Shown: in pieces, positions 33,481 to 44,900 of the stretch | Layout: each line of letters begins with the position of its first letter | How positions within the stretch are numbered: position 1 is the stretch's first letter | From: Ectocarpus siliculosus | Lineage: Eukaryota > Sar > Phaeophyceae > Ectocarpales > Ectocarpaceae | Assembly (NCBI GenBank): GCA_000310025.1 | Contig: FN648540.1 | Location: forward strand, 8,042 to 72,041 | Reading direction: 5' to 3' | Length of the DNA stretch: 64,000 nt | Notes under the pieces: model-generated | Told to the model about the DNA's origin: nothing | Seen by the model: only the letters and a program-made list of their open reading frames with translations | Database searches by the model: none | Program-made: the position numbers and the translations under genes

Positions 33481-36400
33481 CATGTTGGCGAGATACGCGT
33501 TCGGCTGTACGTACATGGTTCGTTCAATACGATACGTGTTTTGGGCCCCGTGCTGAAGCTCCACAATTGCCCAGGGTACACGGTATTCAGCAGTGGAGGT
33601 GAATTTGTAAGTCAAACAATCATAGAGGAAAATACAAGGGGTGCGAGGGATATCGTGTTGAACTTCATGTCGATTGCGGTGGTTCAACTCTAGCTTATGC
33701 TGAGGATACGCCCAAGTACTCCTCAACAGTGGGCTCTACTGTCAAAAGGTTTGGAACGTTGTTGTTGCTCTCCTCTGCTCTCTGTTTGCAGATGATGTAG
33801 GAAGGTTTGGTGTTTCTTGGCGAATGTTCGGACTTGCCCTGATTTTGTGCCCCTCTTTCGTAGCGTATCTTCGTTCTCTTCGTTAAGACCACCGAAATTG
33901 ATTTCTTTGCCTAGATTTATAGGAGTAAAGCCATTGGATTTGGTCAGATGACTTGCTTCACGACACGATAAACAATGTTGCCGCCCCGCGCTGTTGGCCA
34001 GGAAGCTTACAGCGATCGGCGGTGTCGAGCTGTCAACCCCGTGACATCAATCATTAAAATTCACAGCGGTATTTGGCATATTGAGCGTGGAGTCCAGCGG
34101 TGGAAACGTCGCGGAGCACGTCTGGTGTAGCCCTTTGTGCGGGTAAGGTACGGTGAGGGTTAGTTGAGTAGCACATTGTCAAAAACCGATACCCTCAGAA
34201 CAAGCGCGTGGTCCGGATGCCGGAACGCAGGCAAAATTCGCTGTAACGCCTTTCATTTCTGGTCATTTACGCATTGAACGGGGGACGGGTTGCATTGCGC
34301 TAGACTACTGGTGTGTGGAGCAGCCACAGGTGAATTTAGTATTACCTCGTGGCGTCATGTGTTGGTTTGATGAGAGATACAACTCACCTGGGAGATGGCC
34401 GAGTCGCAAGCGCGAATATACTAGTAGTTATGACCTCACGGGCTGTTGTATGTCGTGTATTTGTATGTTCGGTGTTGTTGTCCAGGTGGCGCTGTCTTTT
34501 TGGTGTCGACATAGACAGAACCGTGTGGCCGGCGCCCCTTCAAACGGTGATGCGTGCTGGGGGTCTCTATGCTGTAACAGCGTAAGCAACATTGTGTTTG
34601 TTTCCAAGGTCGGGTCGCTATCTGTGAAAGACGTCAAGCCAGGTGATGGCTGGAAATCAACCGCGGTATTCCTGATTACTGTATGAGGAACCACACGAAG
34701 ACTCGCCAAGCCATGTACTGCAACTCGAGGGTTAATGATGTAAGCGAATGCGCGTGAGTAAGAATGCGATGGCGTGACCAGTGTAATTGTGTCAGCGAGG
34801 GGGTTGCATTTGGCCTGAGGGGGGGGGCAAATACTCACTCTTCCCGCCTGGCGATCGATTTTGACTTCTGAGCCCCCTGGCTGTGCAAGAAGCAGAAAAA
34901 TACATAACTTCCCTCACAGAGATCGACCTTGCGTTTGAGTGCTGTTTTTATTTGGCTAGAAAAGTATTGGGTACCACACACACGTCATTGATGACTGGGA
35001 GAACAATGAACACTGAGGGAGAACTCGAACGAGGGGCTTTGCCAAGACAGGAGATATTTTCTACTGGCGAAAAGGAGGATTATGGTGGCTAGGAAGAGAA
35101 GGACAATTAATTCTGTAGTGTAGAGAGAGCAGGGAATGGAAGAGGCGACACGAATGACGACACGAACGAACGATGAAAATATGGCATAGACGAGAGCAAA
35201 ATGTTCGACCCAGCTGATCTTCCATTCAACCAGCAAGGGCCGGGGAATCAAAGAACTGCCCAAAGGCAGTGTGAGTGTAGAATTACTAGGGAAAGAGAGT
35301 CGTAATCACGAGGGTGGGAGGGAGTCAGTAACAAACAAGTCGAGTAGAGAGTGGCAGCCTCGGTATAGACACGTGCATTTCCTCTTCATCTGCAACCTAC
35401 CGCCGTTTCTTCTGTCTTGGAATCCGAAGAGCAACGCCAAAGTAGCCCACGATGCCCCCTCACGGGGTGCCAGACCATGGTCTTCGGAAAGTTTTGTGTC
35501 TTCAGCCGCAGTGAGACTCCCGCCGTTTGATTAGTCAGCCGGGTAGCACGGCCGACGCTAGTACGCCCGCACTGAAGGACTTACTTGGCAGATACTTTAT
35601 GCTGAGAATGAATGAGTCATGAGAACGTGCACCCCATGTGTGAGCCCGGTTAAGAACCCCTAGAATAAGACGAATACTTTGCGGCCATTTGCAGCCAACA
35701 TCAGGAACCCAAATTCTCGGCCGAATCTAATGAACTAATGGTCGCTATCTGTAATATATAGTCTAGTGACTGGCGTATTTGGAGTTGTCAGCCGGCGCGG
35801 TTCGATGTTGCTAATAATAGCCACACTGCGAGGCTGCGTGCATTCAACGCCGAGTTGGCCCGTCGGCCGTGCCGTTTTCCCGATAGATACATACCTTCGT
35901 ACAAGTTCAGGGGGCTGGGGGCTGGGGAGCTCGAGATTTACAGTCAATCATGTTATCTATATAGGTCGTCATGACGTGATACATTTCTTGTTATGAGTAT
36001 GGAAAAAAAAAAAATGGCTCGATTTTTGTATTTCTACAGCAGTATGGACCAGACGCCGACTGTACATAGAAGTCGTACGAGTGTCGACTTAGTTGTGCTG
36101 TCGCAGCATCTTCCACGCACTTCTGCCAGTGCTGGTTTGTTGGTTGGAGTCTTGTAGGTCGAGATACAGCAGTGGGATTCTCGGGTTGTGGAGGCAAAAG
36201 TGAACCAGAGCAAAAAATTGCATGCATAGCTCGATTACTGCAGTATCCGGCTCAACTTTTTTTTTTTGCGGCATTTGTTTGCATATTTCTTTGCCACTGC
36301 CGAAAAAGACCGCTGGATCTTTAACCAGTCCATCTTTCGCAATTATTGATCGTTTGGCACCGAACGACGCAGGACGGGTCGACCTTCATCATTGTTGTTG

Positions 36401-36716
36401 TTGTTGTGGTCTTCAGATAAAAACCGTTCCGATCTCTCTCTACACTGTACCTTCATATGTCTGTACTGATCCAACACTTGACGTGGTCGATTCCCCCCGT
36501 GGTCACAGGCTAACTTACCCTAAAAAGGTACGCTCAAACAAACTGGCCCCAAGGGGTCCGCAAGTCAATAGAAATCAATGACATATATTCTGGAGTCCTC
36601 TGCTTCCTCTGCGCGCTATGCGAGGTAACAACTGAGACTAGGAGTCAGCATTACGGGCCAGAGAGAAAGAGGTACACCCCCTTAGTCCAATCTTTGTGCT
36701 CTGTTGTAATGAATGG
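33481..36716. other. Intergenic, no gene supported
   Basis: Many short frames, none with domain or splice support. TACAGCAGT words occur at 36037-36047 and 36167-36176. A T-rich run lies at 36258-36267. Confidence 0.35.
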
Positions 36717-37003
36717 TATTTGACCCCTTCCTTCAGAATCAGTCACCTTTGAGCTGTGTGGAACTCTCTTGTCCGACCACAGTAGCAGGTTGTTGTTGCT
36801 TTCCGTTGTTCTCTTTCTCTTGATTAACGCTTTCCAAGCCAACTCACAATATCCCACGCACACACGATCAGGGATCGTCTGTACGCACACACTGGACAGA
36901 AGGGCACATGTATGTCTCGGCATAAAGCGCTGATCTATAGCATGACGTCACGTGTTAGCATCCGACGGCGCCAAATAATCATGATCAACCACGATCGATC
37001 ACA
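36717..37003. repeat. Dispersed repeat R1, copy 2
   Basis: Nearly identical to 9718-9995 and in the same orientation. Differences are a few substitutions and small indels (for example an extra TATG near 36911). No inverted ends or target duplication were noticed. Confidence 0.75.
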
Positions 37004-38619
37004 GGTAGAAATACCATAACAGCTTTACACGCAAGCAGCGAGACAAGGCCATCTGATCAGAAAAAGAGAGAAAAAAGAGCGACAAAGAGAAAAAAGAGAA
37101 AAAGAGAAAAACATAAAAGGAAACAGGAAGAAAAGAGAAAATATGTTACGAGGCTACTGTATGACTTTTCTTTTTTTGTATGCACTTTTCTTCTTGTGAA
37201 CTTTGACGTTGCGCTTGCCATCGTCGCTTCAGTGTTTGTTTGTGTCTTCAAACCTTCTCAGACGGCCTTCAAACGTCTTGTTGATAAGTTTCCGTGGTAA
37301 CTTCTCCGCGCATGAGTCATATATATGCAGTTATGACCTGCGCTTTGACTTTTACGATGGGTATTTTACCTCCCCGTCTTGCATTGACGGTGAGTACCTG
37401 CGTTATACGGAAGGATCGTTCCACGACGTAAACGTCGACGTCTCCGTTTTCTTTTTGTTCCCTTCGCACTCCTTCCTTGCGGCGGTTTTCACACCGACTT
37501 CGAACGTGGGGTGCAATTTCCCCTCTTCGTACCTTCCTCGTCGGCCTTCTCCATCGTTATGTACATAATGTATACCTCGATTTTTCGGCTTTTCGATTCC
37601 GATAGGCAAGACTACGGACTGACATGTATGTCCCTTTCGCCCCCGACGGGACCGCGCGCTCGTCGAGGGCCGAAATTCTTCACCACTTCCTTGCCTCTCC
37701 CAAAACCGTCCCTTATTCCCGCCCCTAAAATTCTTCTTCTTTCCTTCCTCCCGGACACTCACCACCATCCGTCCTGGATGTTGGCCGCAGCCCCATTGGG
37801 GGGCGGGGGGCCAATCCTTAACCCAGGTTGAGCATATCTACAGTAATCGAATATATCGGTGGAACCTCCCCCTTGTAAAATTGATGGTTGCGCCCGGTCA
37901 CAGACCATCTGTGAGAAATGTCTCGACACGGGTACCTACTATTATCTCGAACAGGCAGGCTTCCTTAAAGGTTTACATAGACTAGTCTACGGGGAAGAAG
38001 TTCCTTCTGTTGCTATTTGCCGTGCGCATTCTTTCCTGCGTGTGGTTGTGTGCGTTGTGAAATGAACCTGTAACGGCTGGAGAGACGAACCGCAACCTCG
38101 ACGTCTTACCTCCTGTCACTTGATGTCGACACCTGCGTCGCCCCGCAGGGCCTACCTGACTGGAAAGGCGGCACAGCTCATAGCCTCATCGAGGAAAGCG
38201 TCAGGACAGAAAGTGTTACCCAGAGTCAATCGCTCTAGGTAATCACCCAATTTTCCGAGCAGCTCGGAAGTCCTTCTTACGACAAGGACATCGTCCTCTA
38301 CTCGCTACCGTGCTTGTTGTCTCCAACGATCTCTGCATTGCCGTACTCCGGGTTCTGTTGTCGCGGTGGGGTCCACAAACCCACGTGCCTCACACCGAGG
38401 TTCCGCGCAGTCACACGGTGTGTGCGGACAAAATGAAGACATCGATGGCGTGGCAAGACTTTCGGCGCTCAAACCAGGCTGCCACGGGTGTGTCATCACA
38501 GGTGTGCAACGGTTCGCTTTTTTTGTGTGTGTTCATGTCTCTCTCTTCGCGTCCGGAAGTCCGTCTAACATCTATCTATCGGAGGTCACGTACGGTGTCG
38601 TTGTTCCGCTTTGCGTCAC
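37004..38619. other. Upstream region of the coiled-coil gene with small unassigned frames
   Basis: A frame at 37859-38065 encodes a 68-residue Cys-rich peptide (CKIDGCARSQTICEKCLD, later ICRAH) that could bind zinc, but it has no Met at its start. A frame around 37310-37430 (YDLRFDFYDGYFTSPSCIDG) also looks protein-like. An open frame with MKTSMAWQDFRRSNQAATG at about 38430-38500 ends at a possible donor (CAG|GTGTGC). None could be joined into a gene. Confidence 0.3.
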
Positions 38620-38811
38620 ATGGACCACAGCACAAACCTCGGTCCGCGCATGACTATGACCCTTGGGCAGGATGGCGATGACTCTGCTGGAGCAGAAGGG
38701 GACGGATTCGCGGGTATTACATCGCATGAGCCAGAGGTGAAACCCGCCAAGAGAGTGCCTCGCTTGACTCACCTAGCCCGTGAAATGCTCAGCAGCATCC
38801 AATCGAAGTAG
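38620..38811 (+). CDS. Possible 5' exon or separate small ORF before the coiled-coil gene
   Basis: The frame starts at ATG 38620 (a second Met pair lies at 38650-38658) and encodes a Gly/Asp-rich stretch followed by PAKRVPRLTHLAREMLSSIQ. It stops at TAG 38809-38811. A donor at 38737 (CCAGAG|GTGAAA) would join in phase 0 to the exon at 38990, making this the N-terminus of the coiled-coil protein. The alternative is that transcription of the coiled-coil gene starts after the TATA-like box at 38840, leaving this ORF as a separate or upstream ORF. Confidence 0.35.
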   Translation: MDHSTNLGPRMTMTLGQDGDDSAGAEGDGFAGITSHEPEVKPAKRVPRLTHLAREMLSSIQSK

Positions 38812-38839
38812 AACCTATCCTGTTCAAACCAGCAGGTAG

Positions 38840-38847
38840 TATAAAAG
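38840..38847 (+). promoter_or_regulatory. TATA-like box
   Basis: TATAAAAG stands about 150 bp before ATG 38993 of the coiled-coil gene. The spacing suits a start site near 38870 and a first coding exon at 38993. This is a single motif match only. Confidence 0.35.
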
Positions 38848-38992
38848 GCACTTGTGTGTTACATGTACGTGCTGTAGAGACTATCTTGGGCAGAGGAACG
38901 CATACTGTACACTTGGACTACTGTAGACCGAACGATCACATAAAACTGACGGTACGTCCCAACGTTTGCCTTGGCGCGTTCCTGCCCAGGAC

Positions 38993-41900
38993 ATGATAGT
39001 GGAACTTATGGATAAGTCCTTCCATGCGGGTGAAGCGCTGGCGGAGAGAGAGCACGACGTCAGGCAGCTCAGCAAACAGGTGCCTGTAGGTTTTCTGAGT
39101 CGAGCCTGCTTCTGTCCGTTGGCCCCATATCTCTCCGCTACAACACCCAATCGTTAGTTTGAAAAAAACACACACGAAACACGATCTACACGAAGCCGGG
39201 CAAACGATCGCTTTCACTCTTTGTCAGGGTCAGGGACGACACCCGACAGCGAAAAGTCGAAGAAATTGCTTGTACATATCAGTTGTACTCAAAGAGTAGA
39301 TGAAAAGGTTGCGGGACTCTTGCGTCCATGCCCGCACAGGATGCGATGACAAGCAGCTCAGCAAAGAGGATGCGATGGGCCGTTGCTGCTTCAGCGAGTC
39401 GGCCCAATCCCTCTGCGATTCATTTACCTCTGCGATTCGTTCACCCTTGTTCCGCCGGAATAAGAAGCATAGTTGAAAATCAGTGGGAAATGATTGCATT
39501 CCCTTGTGTCCTTGAGAACGGTCAAAATATGCGCTACAAGTAAAAAATCTGCAAGTGCAGCACTCTACAACTGGAATACCGCGACACCATGTGATGTTCC
39601 TGCCTTTCTTCAAAAGGAAGATGTCCTCCGAATGTAAGCCGAACGTGCCGAAGGCGCCCATTCATGGCCCTCCCGACCGTCTTTCCTTCGTGCTCTCTGG
39701 TCTGTTGGGAGAAGGTGAAGGCGGCAAAGTCAGACGACTAGAAAGTTGAGACCGAGGTCGCCTGCCGTACAACGTCGAATGAAAAACTTGCTGACGATGA
39801 GGGCCGTTGGTACTCGATGGCCAGGTCACTACAGAACAGAATGCAAGCCATCAAGAAGGTGAACTCAACTTGTTCACCTTNNNNNNNATTTTCATTCGAC
39901 ATCTTCAGCCGGGCGACCTCGGTCCCAAGTTTCTTGTTGGCTGCCTTTGCCGCCTTCACCTGTTCCCCAAAGACCAGATCGCTGCTACTCGATGTTGAGT
40001 CGGTCCAATCCCTCAGCGATTCAATTACCCTTGTTCCGCCGGAATCGAACGCATCGTTGAAAATCGACGGGAAATGTGGTATTCCCTTGTATCCTCGAAG
40101 AGTGTCAAAAGATGCGCTGCAAGTCGGAAATCTGAAGGCTAAGCAGCACATAAATGCTGGATATGTTGTGACCATACTTGCGACCATACTCGAACACCAT
40201 GTAGTGTTCCTGCCTTTCTCTAACATGAAAACGATCTCAAGCTGGGTCCCAATGCCGAAGATGCCCATTCATAGCCCTCCCGACTGTCCTTCCTTCGTGC
40301 TCTCTGGTCTGCCGGGAAAAGGTGAAGGCCGCAAAGGCAACCAACCAGCAACTCGAGACCGAGGTCGCCCGGCTGACGACGTCTAATGAAAAGCTGGCTG
40401 ACGATGAGGGCCGTTGGCACTCCATAGCAAGGGAACTCCAGAGCAGGATGGAGGCCTTCAGGAAGGTGAGTCATGTTGGTCGTGTTCGGTTCGGTTCGAC
40501 GGACACCCCGTCTGGTGTTGCATCCCTTTGCGGGCTTGCTGCCGTTTTCCCCTTGATCGAAATCTGCAGTCTGATCACATTGAAGCACCTTGGAGCTACT
40601 GCAGAATGCGTGGCCTCCAGTTAATAAGTCCCATACGGACCGGTGTAGAATTTTCGGAGGTTCCAGGGCCAGCCATGCTACGCAGACGTAGCACATACTT
40701 GGTACTGCATGCTAACGGGAAGCAACCGGATATCACGATGATTGTTGTGCCTTCGTTCTGTATGGCAAGTTGGAAACGAGATGCTGAGTGGGGTGTCTTT
40801 CGTGTTGTCGGGTGGGGGGGGGGGGGGGGGGTCTATAGTATGTAGTCCCCACCGAGTGAGCGTGCGGACGCAAGGCCTAATCCTTTCTTTTCGCTCGTCT
40901 GCTCTGGCTAGGGTGAAACCTACATGCTATTCCAAGACAAAGTTGACGAGGCGGAGGCAAGGTTAGAGGTGGCCACCGACGAAACCAGGGCCTGCAGGAA
41001 GAGGTACCGTCCCGTTCACTGCCGCATTCCTCGCACGGATGCCTCGCCAAGCACTCTTTGACTTATCCTGTCGCGCAGCAGGATAACGTCGAGAGGATGC
41101 TTCAATGATAAAGCTGTGGGCGAAGAGCGCAGCAGACTACTCGGGATTTTCTGTGTAACAATCAACCTGCTGAGTTGTAGAAGCTTGAGACACAGCGACT
41201 GACCGAGCCTACACCCTATACTCGGTCGGCGTGCAACTTCTGCAGACTTTTCGAGGTGTACGGCGCGATCAGTGCAACAGGCGTTCAGGACAAGAGCAAC
41301 GACGGCAGCGGTGAAGACGTCGACGAACAGCGCCAGCACTCGACAGCTCTTGACCAGCTCCGCTGGCTCAAGTCAGCAACGAGGGTGAGTCTCCTCACTA
41401 CATGCAGCACATCGAGTTGCGTGTCGGAACGCTGAACCTCTCTGTGTTCTTGGCATGGTGTTCTTTCGACACGCACTGCTGTGCATGACGGGTTGCGTTC
41501 GAGTGGGCTTGAGGTTGGCACCGTTCATTGTGGTGTGCTGCTGCAAACCTGCACGGCTACTCGCTCGCTTGCGACGCAATGTCCGTGCTTTTCGTTTGTG
41601 CAGGAGATGGAAGACGCTTTAGCTGCTGCTCGGGATAACAACTCCGCGGTCGAGCTCGCCAAAGAGCAAGCACAGACCCGGGAAGCAGAAGTGCGCAATC
41701 GATTGCAGGCGCGAGTGTCCGAGCTTGAGGAAGAGATTGTAGTTCGAGATGCCAACTCCCAGTCGGAGCAAAGCGCTCTCCGCGACGCTTCTGCTAAGCA
41801 AGCGCAGGAGTTGCGGCAAGCTTTAGAAGAAATCACTCACTGTCGAGCAGCGTGCGCAACGGCAGAAGCCACTGCACAAGCCGGAGAGGATGCGAGGTGC

Positions 41901-44900
41901 GCTGCGGTCGAGATCGCGACCACGATACAAGCACAGCTCGAGGGGGCGCAGGAGGATGTGAAGCTGGCTCAAGAGGGAACGCAGACCGTCACGGGACACC
42001 TCGCTGAGGCCCGTGCTGCGGTAGAAACATCCCAGACGGAGGCGAAGCGCAGGCATGAGGCGCAAGGCGTTGCCGAAACCAGCGCCCAACAATTATCACA
42101 ACGAGTAGTCGAGCTGGAAACTCTGCTCCAGGATACACGACTGCAGGCGTCCCAGGCGGAGGGGGACCTAGCTGATTCCTCGCAAAAACTCACGGAGTTG
42201 TCAAAGGTCGCCCATACGTACCGAGGACAGGTTGCAGAGGCCACTACCAACTTAGGCGAGCTCCGTTCGCACGCAGACGCGCAGGAGAGACGGCTTCGAG
42301 AGTCGCTGCAGAGAGTGACGGAACTAACGGACGACGTGCAAACACTCCGTGCTCAGCTCAAAGGTAATTCTTGTTTGGCATAATTCGAGCAGAAACGCCT
42401 ATGAGGGCATGTCATTTCCCATTTTGGTTGAACCCGCTACACTCGACAACGTCTTGGCCATAGGTTGATTGCCTAGAGCCCAGTAGACGCTCTTGTACAA
42501 CTCACAAAAAGGATGCCCTATTTTGTCGAAAAATGTCGTTGTTTCATGTACCCAGAGAAAGACGCGGCGGCCAGCCGGGCAGAGGGCGACGCCGAGAGAG
42601 TTTTGCACGGCACATCTGTGGCGATAAGGCAAGCCGAAGGACTTCGTAAGGAAGTTGAGAGACTTAAGGCGGGAGCCATGGCAATGAAGCGAGAATATGC
42701 AGAGCAAGCTGCAGGATTGGGTAACGAGTTATTGAGGGTGACGGCACGCGCGTCAAGGGAGCACGCTGCACATGCTCAAGAGCTGCGCGACGAACTAGCA
42801 AACACGAAGCAAGGGGCCGCATCCGTTGCTGAAGAGAGTGCCGCGCAGGCCGAAGAATCGCGCCGGCACCTGGCGGGTGTCTACGCTTCGGCCGCCCGTA
42901 CCGCTCAGGAGAATGCCGTACATGTATTAGCACTGCGTCAGGAACTGGAGCGTGCCAACGTGGCCGTACTTACTGCTCAAGACAACGCTACGAACATTGA
43001 AGGACTGCGCCGAGACCTGAGCATGGTCAACGCGGAACTGTGTGGTGCTCAAGATGAAATCACACGCGTGAACGAGGCCCGCATGGCAGCAGAGGCCGAT
43101 GCAAGGAGGTCGGAGAGTGCTAGGGTAGGTGCTGAGATGGCGTGGGAGGAGTCACGGCAGCAGGGGGCTCAGCTGACTGAGGATGTGCGCGCCCTCAAGG
43201 CACAGCTGTCCGAGGCAAGGGCTTCGGCAACCCATCTGGAAGCGGAGATTGAGGAGCAGAGGGGGGCCTTGGAGATGTCAAGCCTTAAAGTGAACCAGCT
43301 GGAAAGTGAGAGCACCATGCACGTGGTTATCGTTTAGTTGTGGGGTCGTAGCACCGTGTATGAGGCGCCCAGGTCCCATTGGAAATAGCCTACCCGCACG
43401 TTGCCTGCAATAAGAGTGCGTGTTGTGACACCGCTGTCCTCCCAAGTACATCATGTTACCAAAGCAAAGCCGTCAATTGTCACATGACGTTTAGAACAGC
43501 TGTCGTTGTTGCAGCAAGGTGATGGTGTATCGGCATCGTGTGTACTTTCGCTAGATATCACCGAGACATCGTGGCACTCCACGAAACAGTTCAACTCGGA
43601 TGACTTTTTTTCGAAATCTGTCATTTTATCACCCCCCCCCTCCCCCGGTGATCGGGGTTGGGTTTTCGTCGCTTGGCAACGACGTTGTAAAACAAGCCGC
43701 CCCCCCCGGTGTTTGCCATCGGGGTTTGGGTTTTCGTCGCTTGGCAACGACGTTGTAAAACAAGCCCCCCACTCGGTGTTTGCCATCGGGATTGGGTTTT
43801 CGTCGCTTGGCAACGACGTTGTAAAACAAGCCAATTCACTTCGTGAACTCGGCAACCAGGTTACCGGTTTTTTTTTTACCTCGTTTTTTTTTTTGGCGGT
43901 AACCATAATGGTGGTCGAGTAGATCATGTTATGCGGGGTGGAGAAACCTCACTCCGCGCAACGGGGGATGATCGCACCACGTTGTGTTAAAATGGTCAAG
44001 CTTCCTCGAGGCAGTTACACAGTGCTTACAACTGTCTCTGGAAGTGAAAGCACCAGAAAATAAATTAAGTCATACGTAGCTGTCATCCGTACGCAAGGAA
44101 GTAAGCACAAGATGCCGAACACCCTTAGCAGGATGGCAGCTCACCCTTCATGCGACTCGCCAAATACCTCACGGCGCTTCGCGCTTGGTGATGTGAGAGC
44201 CTGGTCCGGTGAGAACCCGGCATGCTCCGTCCCGGCTTTGTAGGGATGCGAGGTCAATGGTCAAACGACTACGGCATGCACGACTATGAGTACACCCCCC
44301 CCCCCCACACACACACACCCCCGATAGTAAAGTAGAACGCAGCGCTTGAAGATGACATATATGTTTTTCCCGGGGTTGTTCTTTCGGCGGCGCAACAGTG
44401 GTGCGGCTCCAGGCATCTGTAGCCGGCCCATTGTAGCTCACTCGAGTCCTCAGTTCCGCTCGTCTTTTTTGTTCCAGCAAGCGTCTGATGTGCCATATGT
44501 TGTTCTGGCTTGTGCGGCTCTGGGGAATGTAGTTCTATGTCAACCCATCCTGTTTCGGCGTACGCTATGCCCTTGACTGTTCCATCACAGAGAGGGCAAT
44601 CGCGGTAGAACGGGCTCGAGATGAGGAGGCACCTGAAACAGCAGCATCGGCAACGGTCGGAGCCCCCGGTCCACTCCCTGTGGTAGCGGCACCGGTGTTT
44701 AGGTGAGCGAACCAAGCAGTGGACAGATTCGACGCCGCACAACCCAAACGTTCTTTCCCCCGGCAGCATTCGCACGGTGCTGAAAAGAGCGGTGTTGAGT
44801 GATTTGGACTCTGCCTGTTTTGTTTCTGCCTCCTCCTTGCTTTGCAGGGTAAACGGCGACACGTGCGCTAACGTCCTGTTTGGGGTAACCGCTCCGGCTA

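Noticed and set aside
41016-42092. Minus-strand frames within 41.0-42.1 kb
   Set aside because: They are antisense to strongly coding coiled-coil exons with consistent plus-strand splice phases.
43451-43927. 158-aa and 138-aa frames with repeated CFTTSLPSDENP / GFSSLGNDVVKQA
   Set aside because: They are translations of three tandem 65-bp intron repeats.
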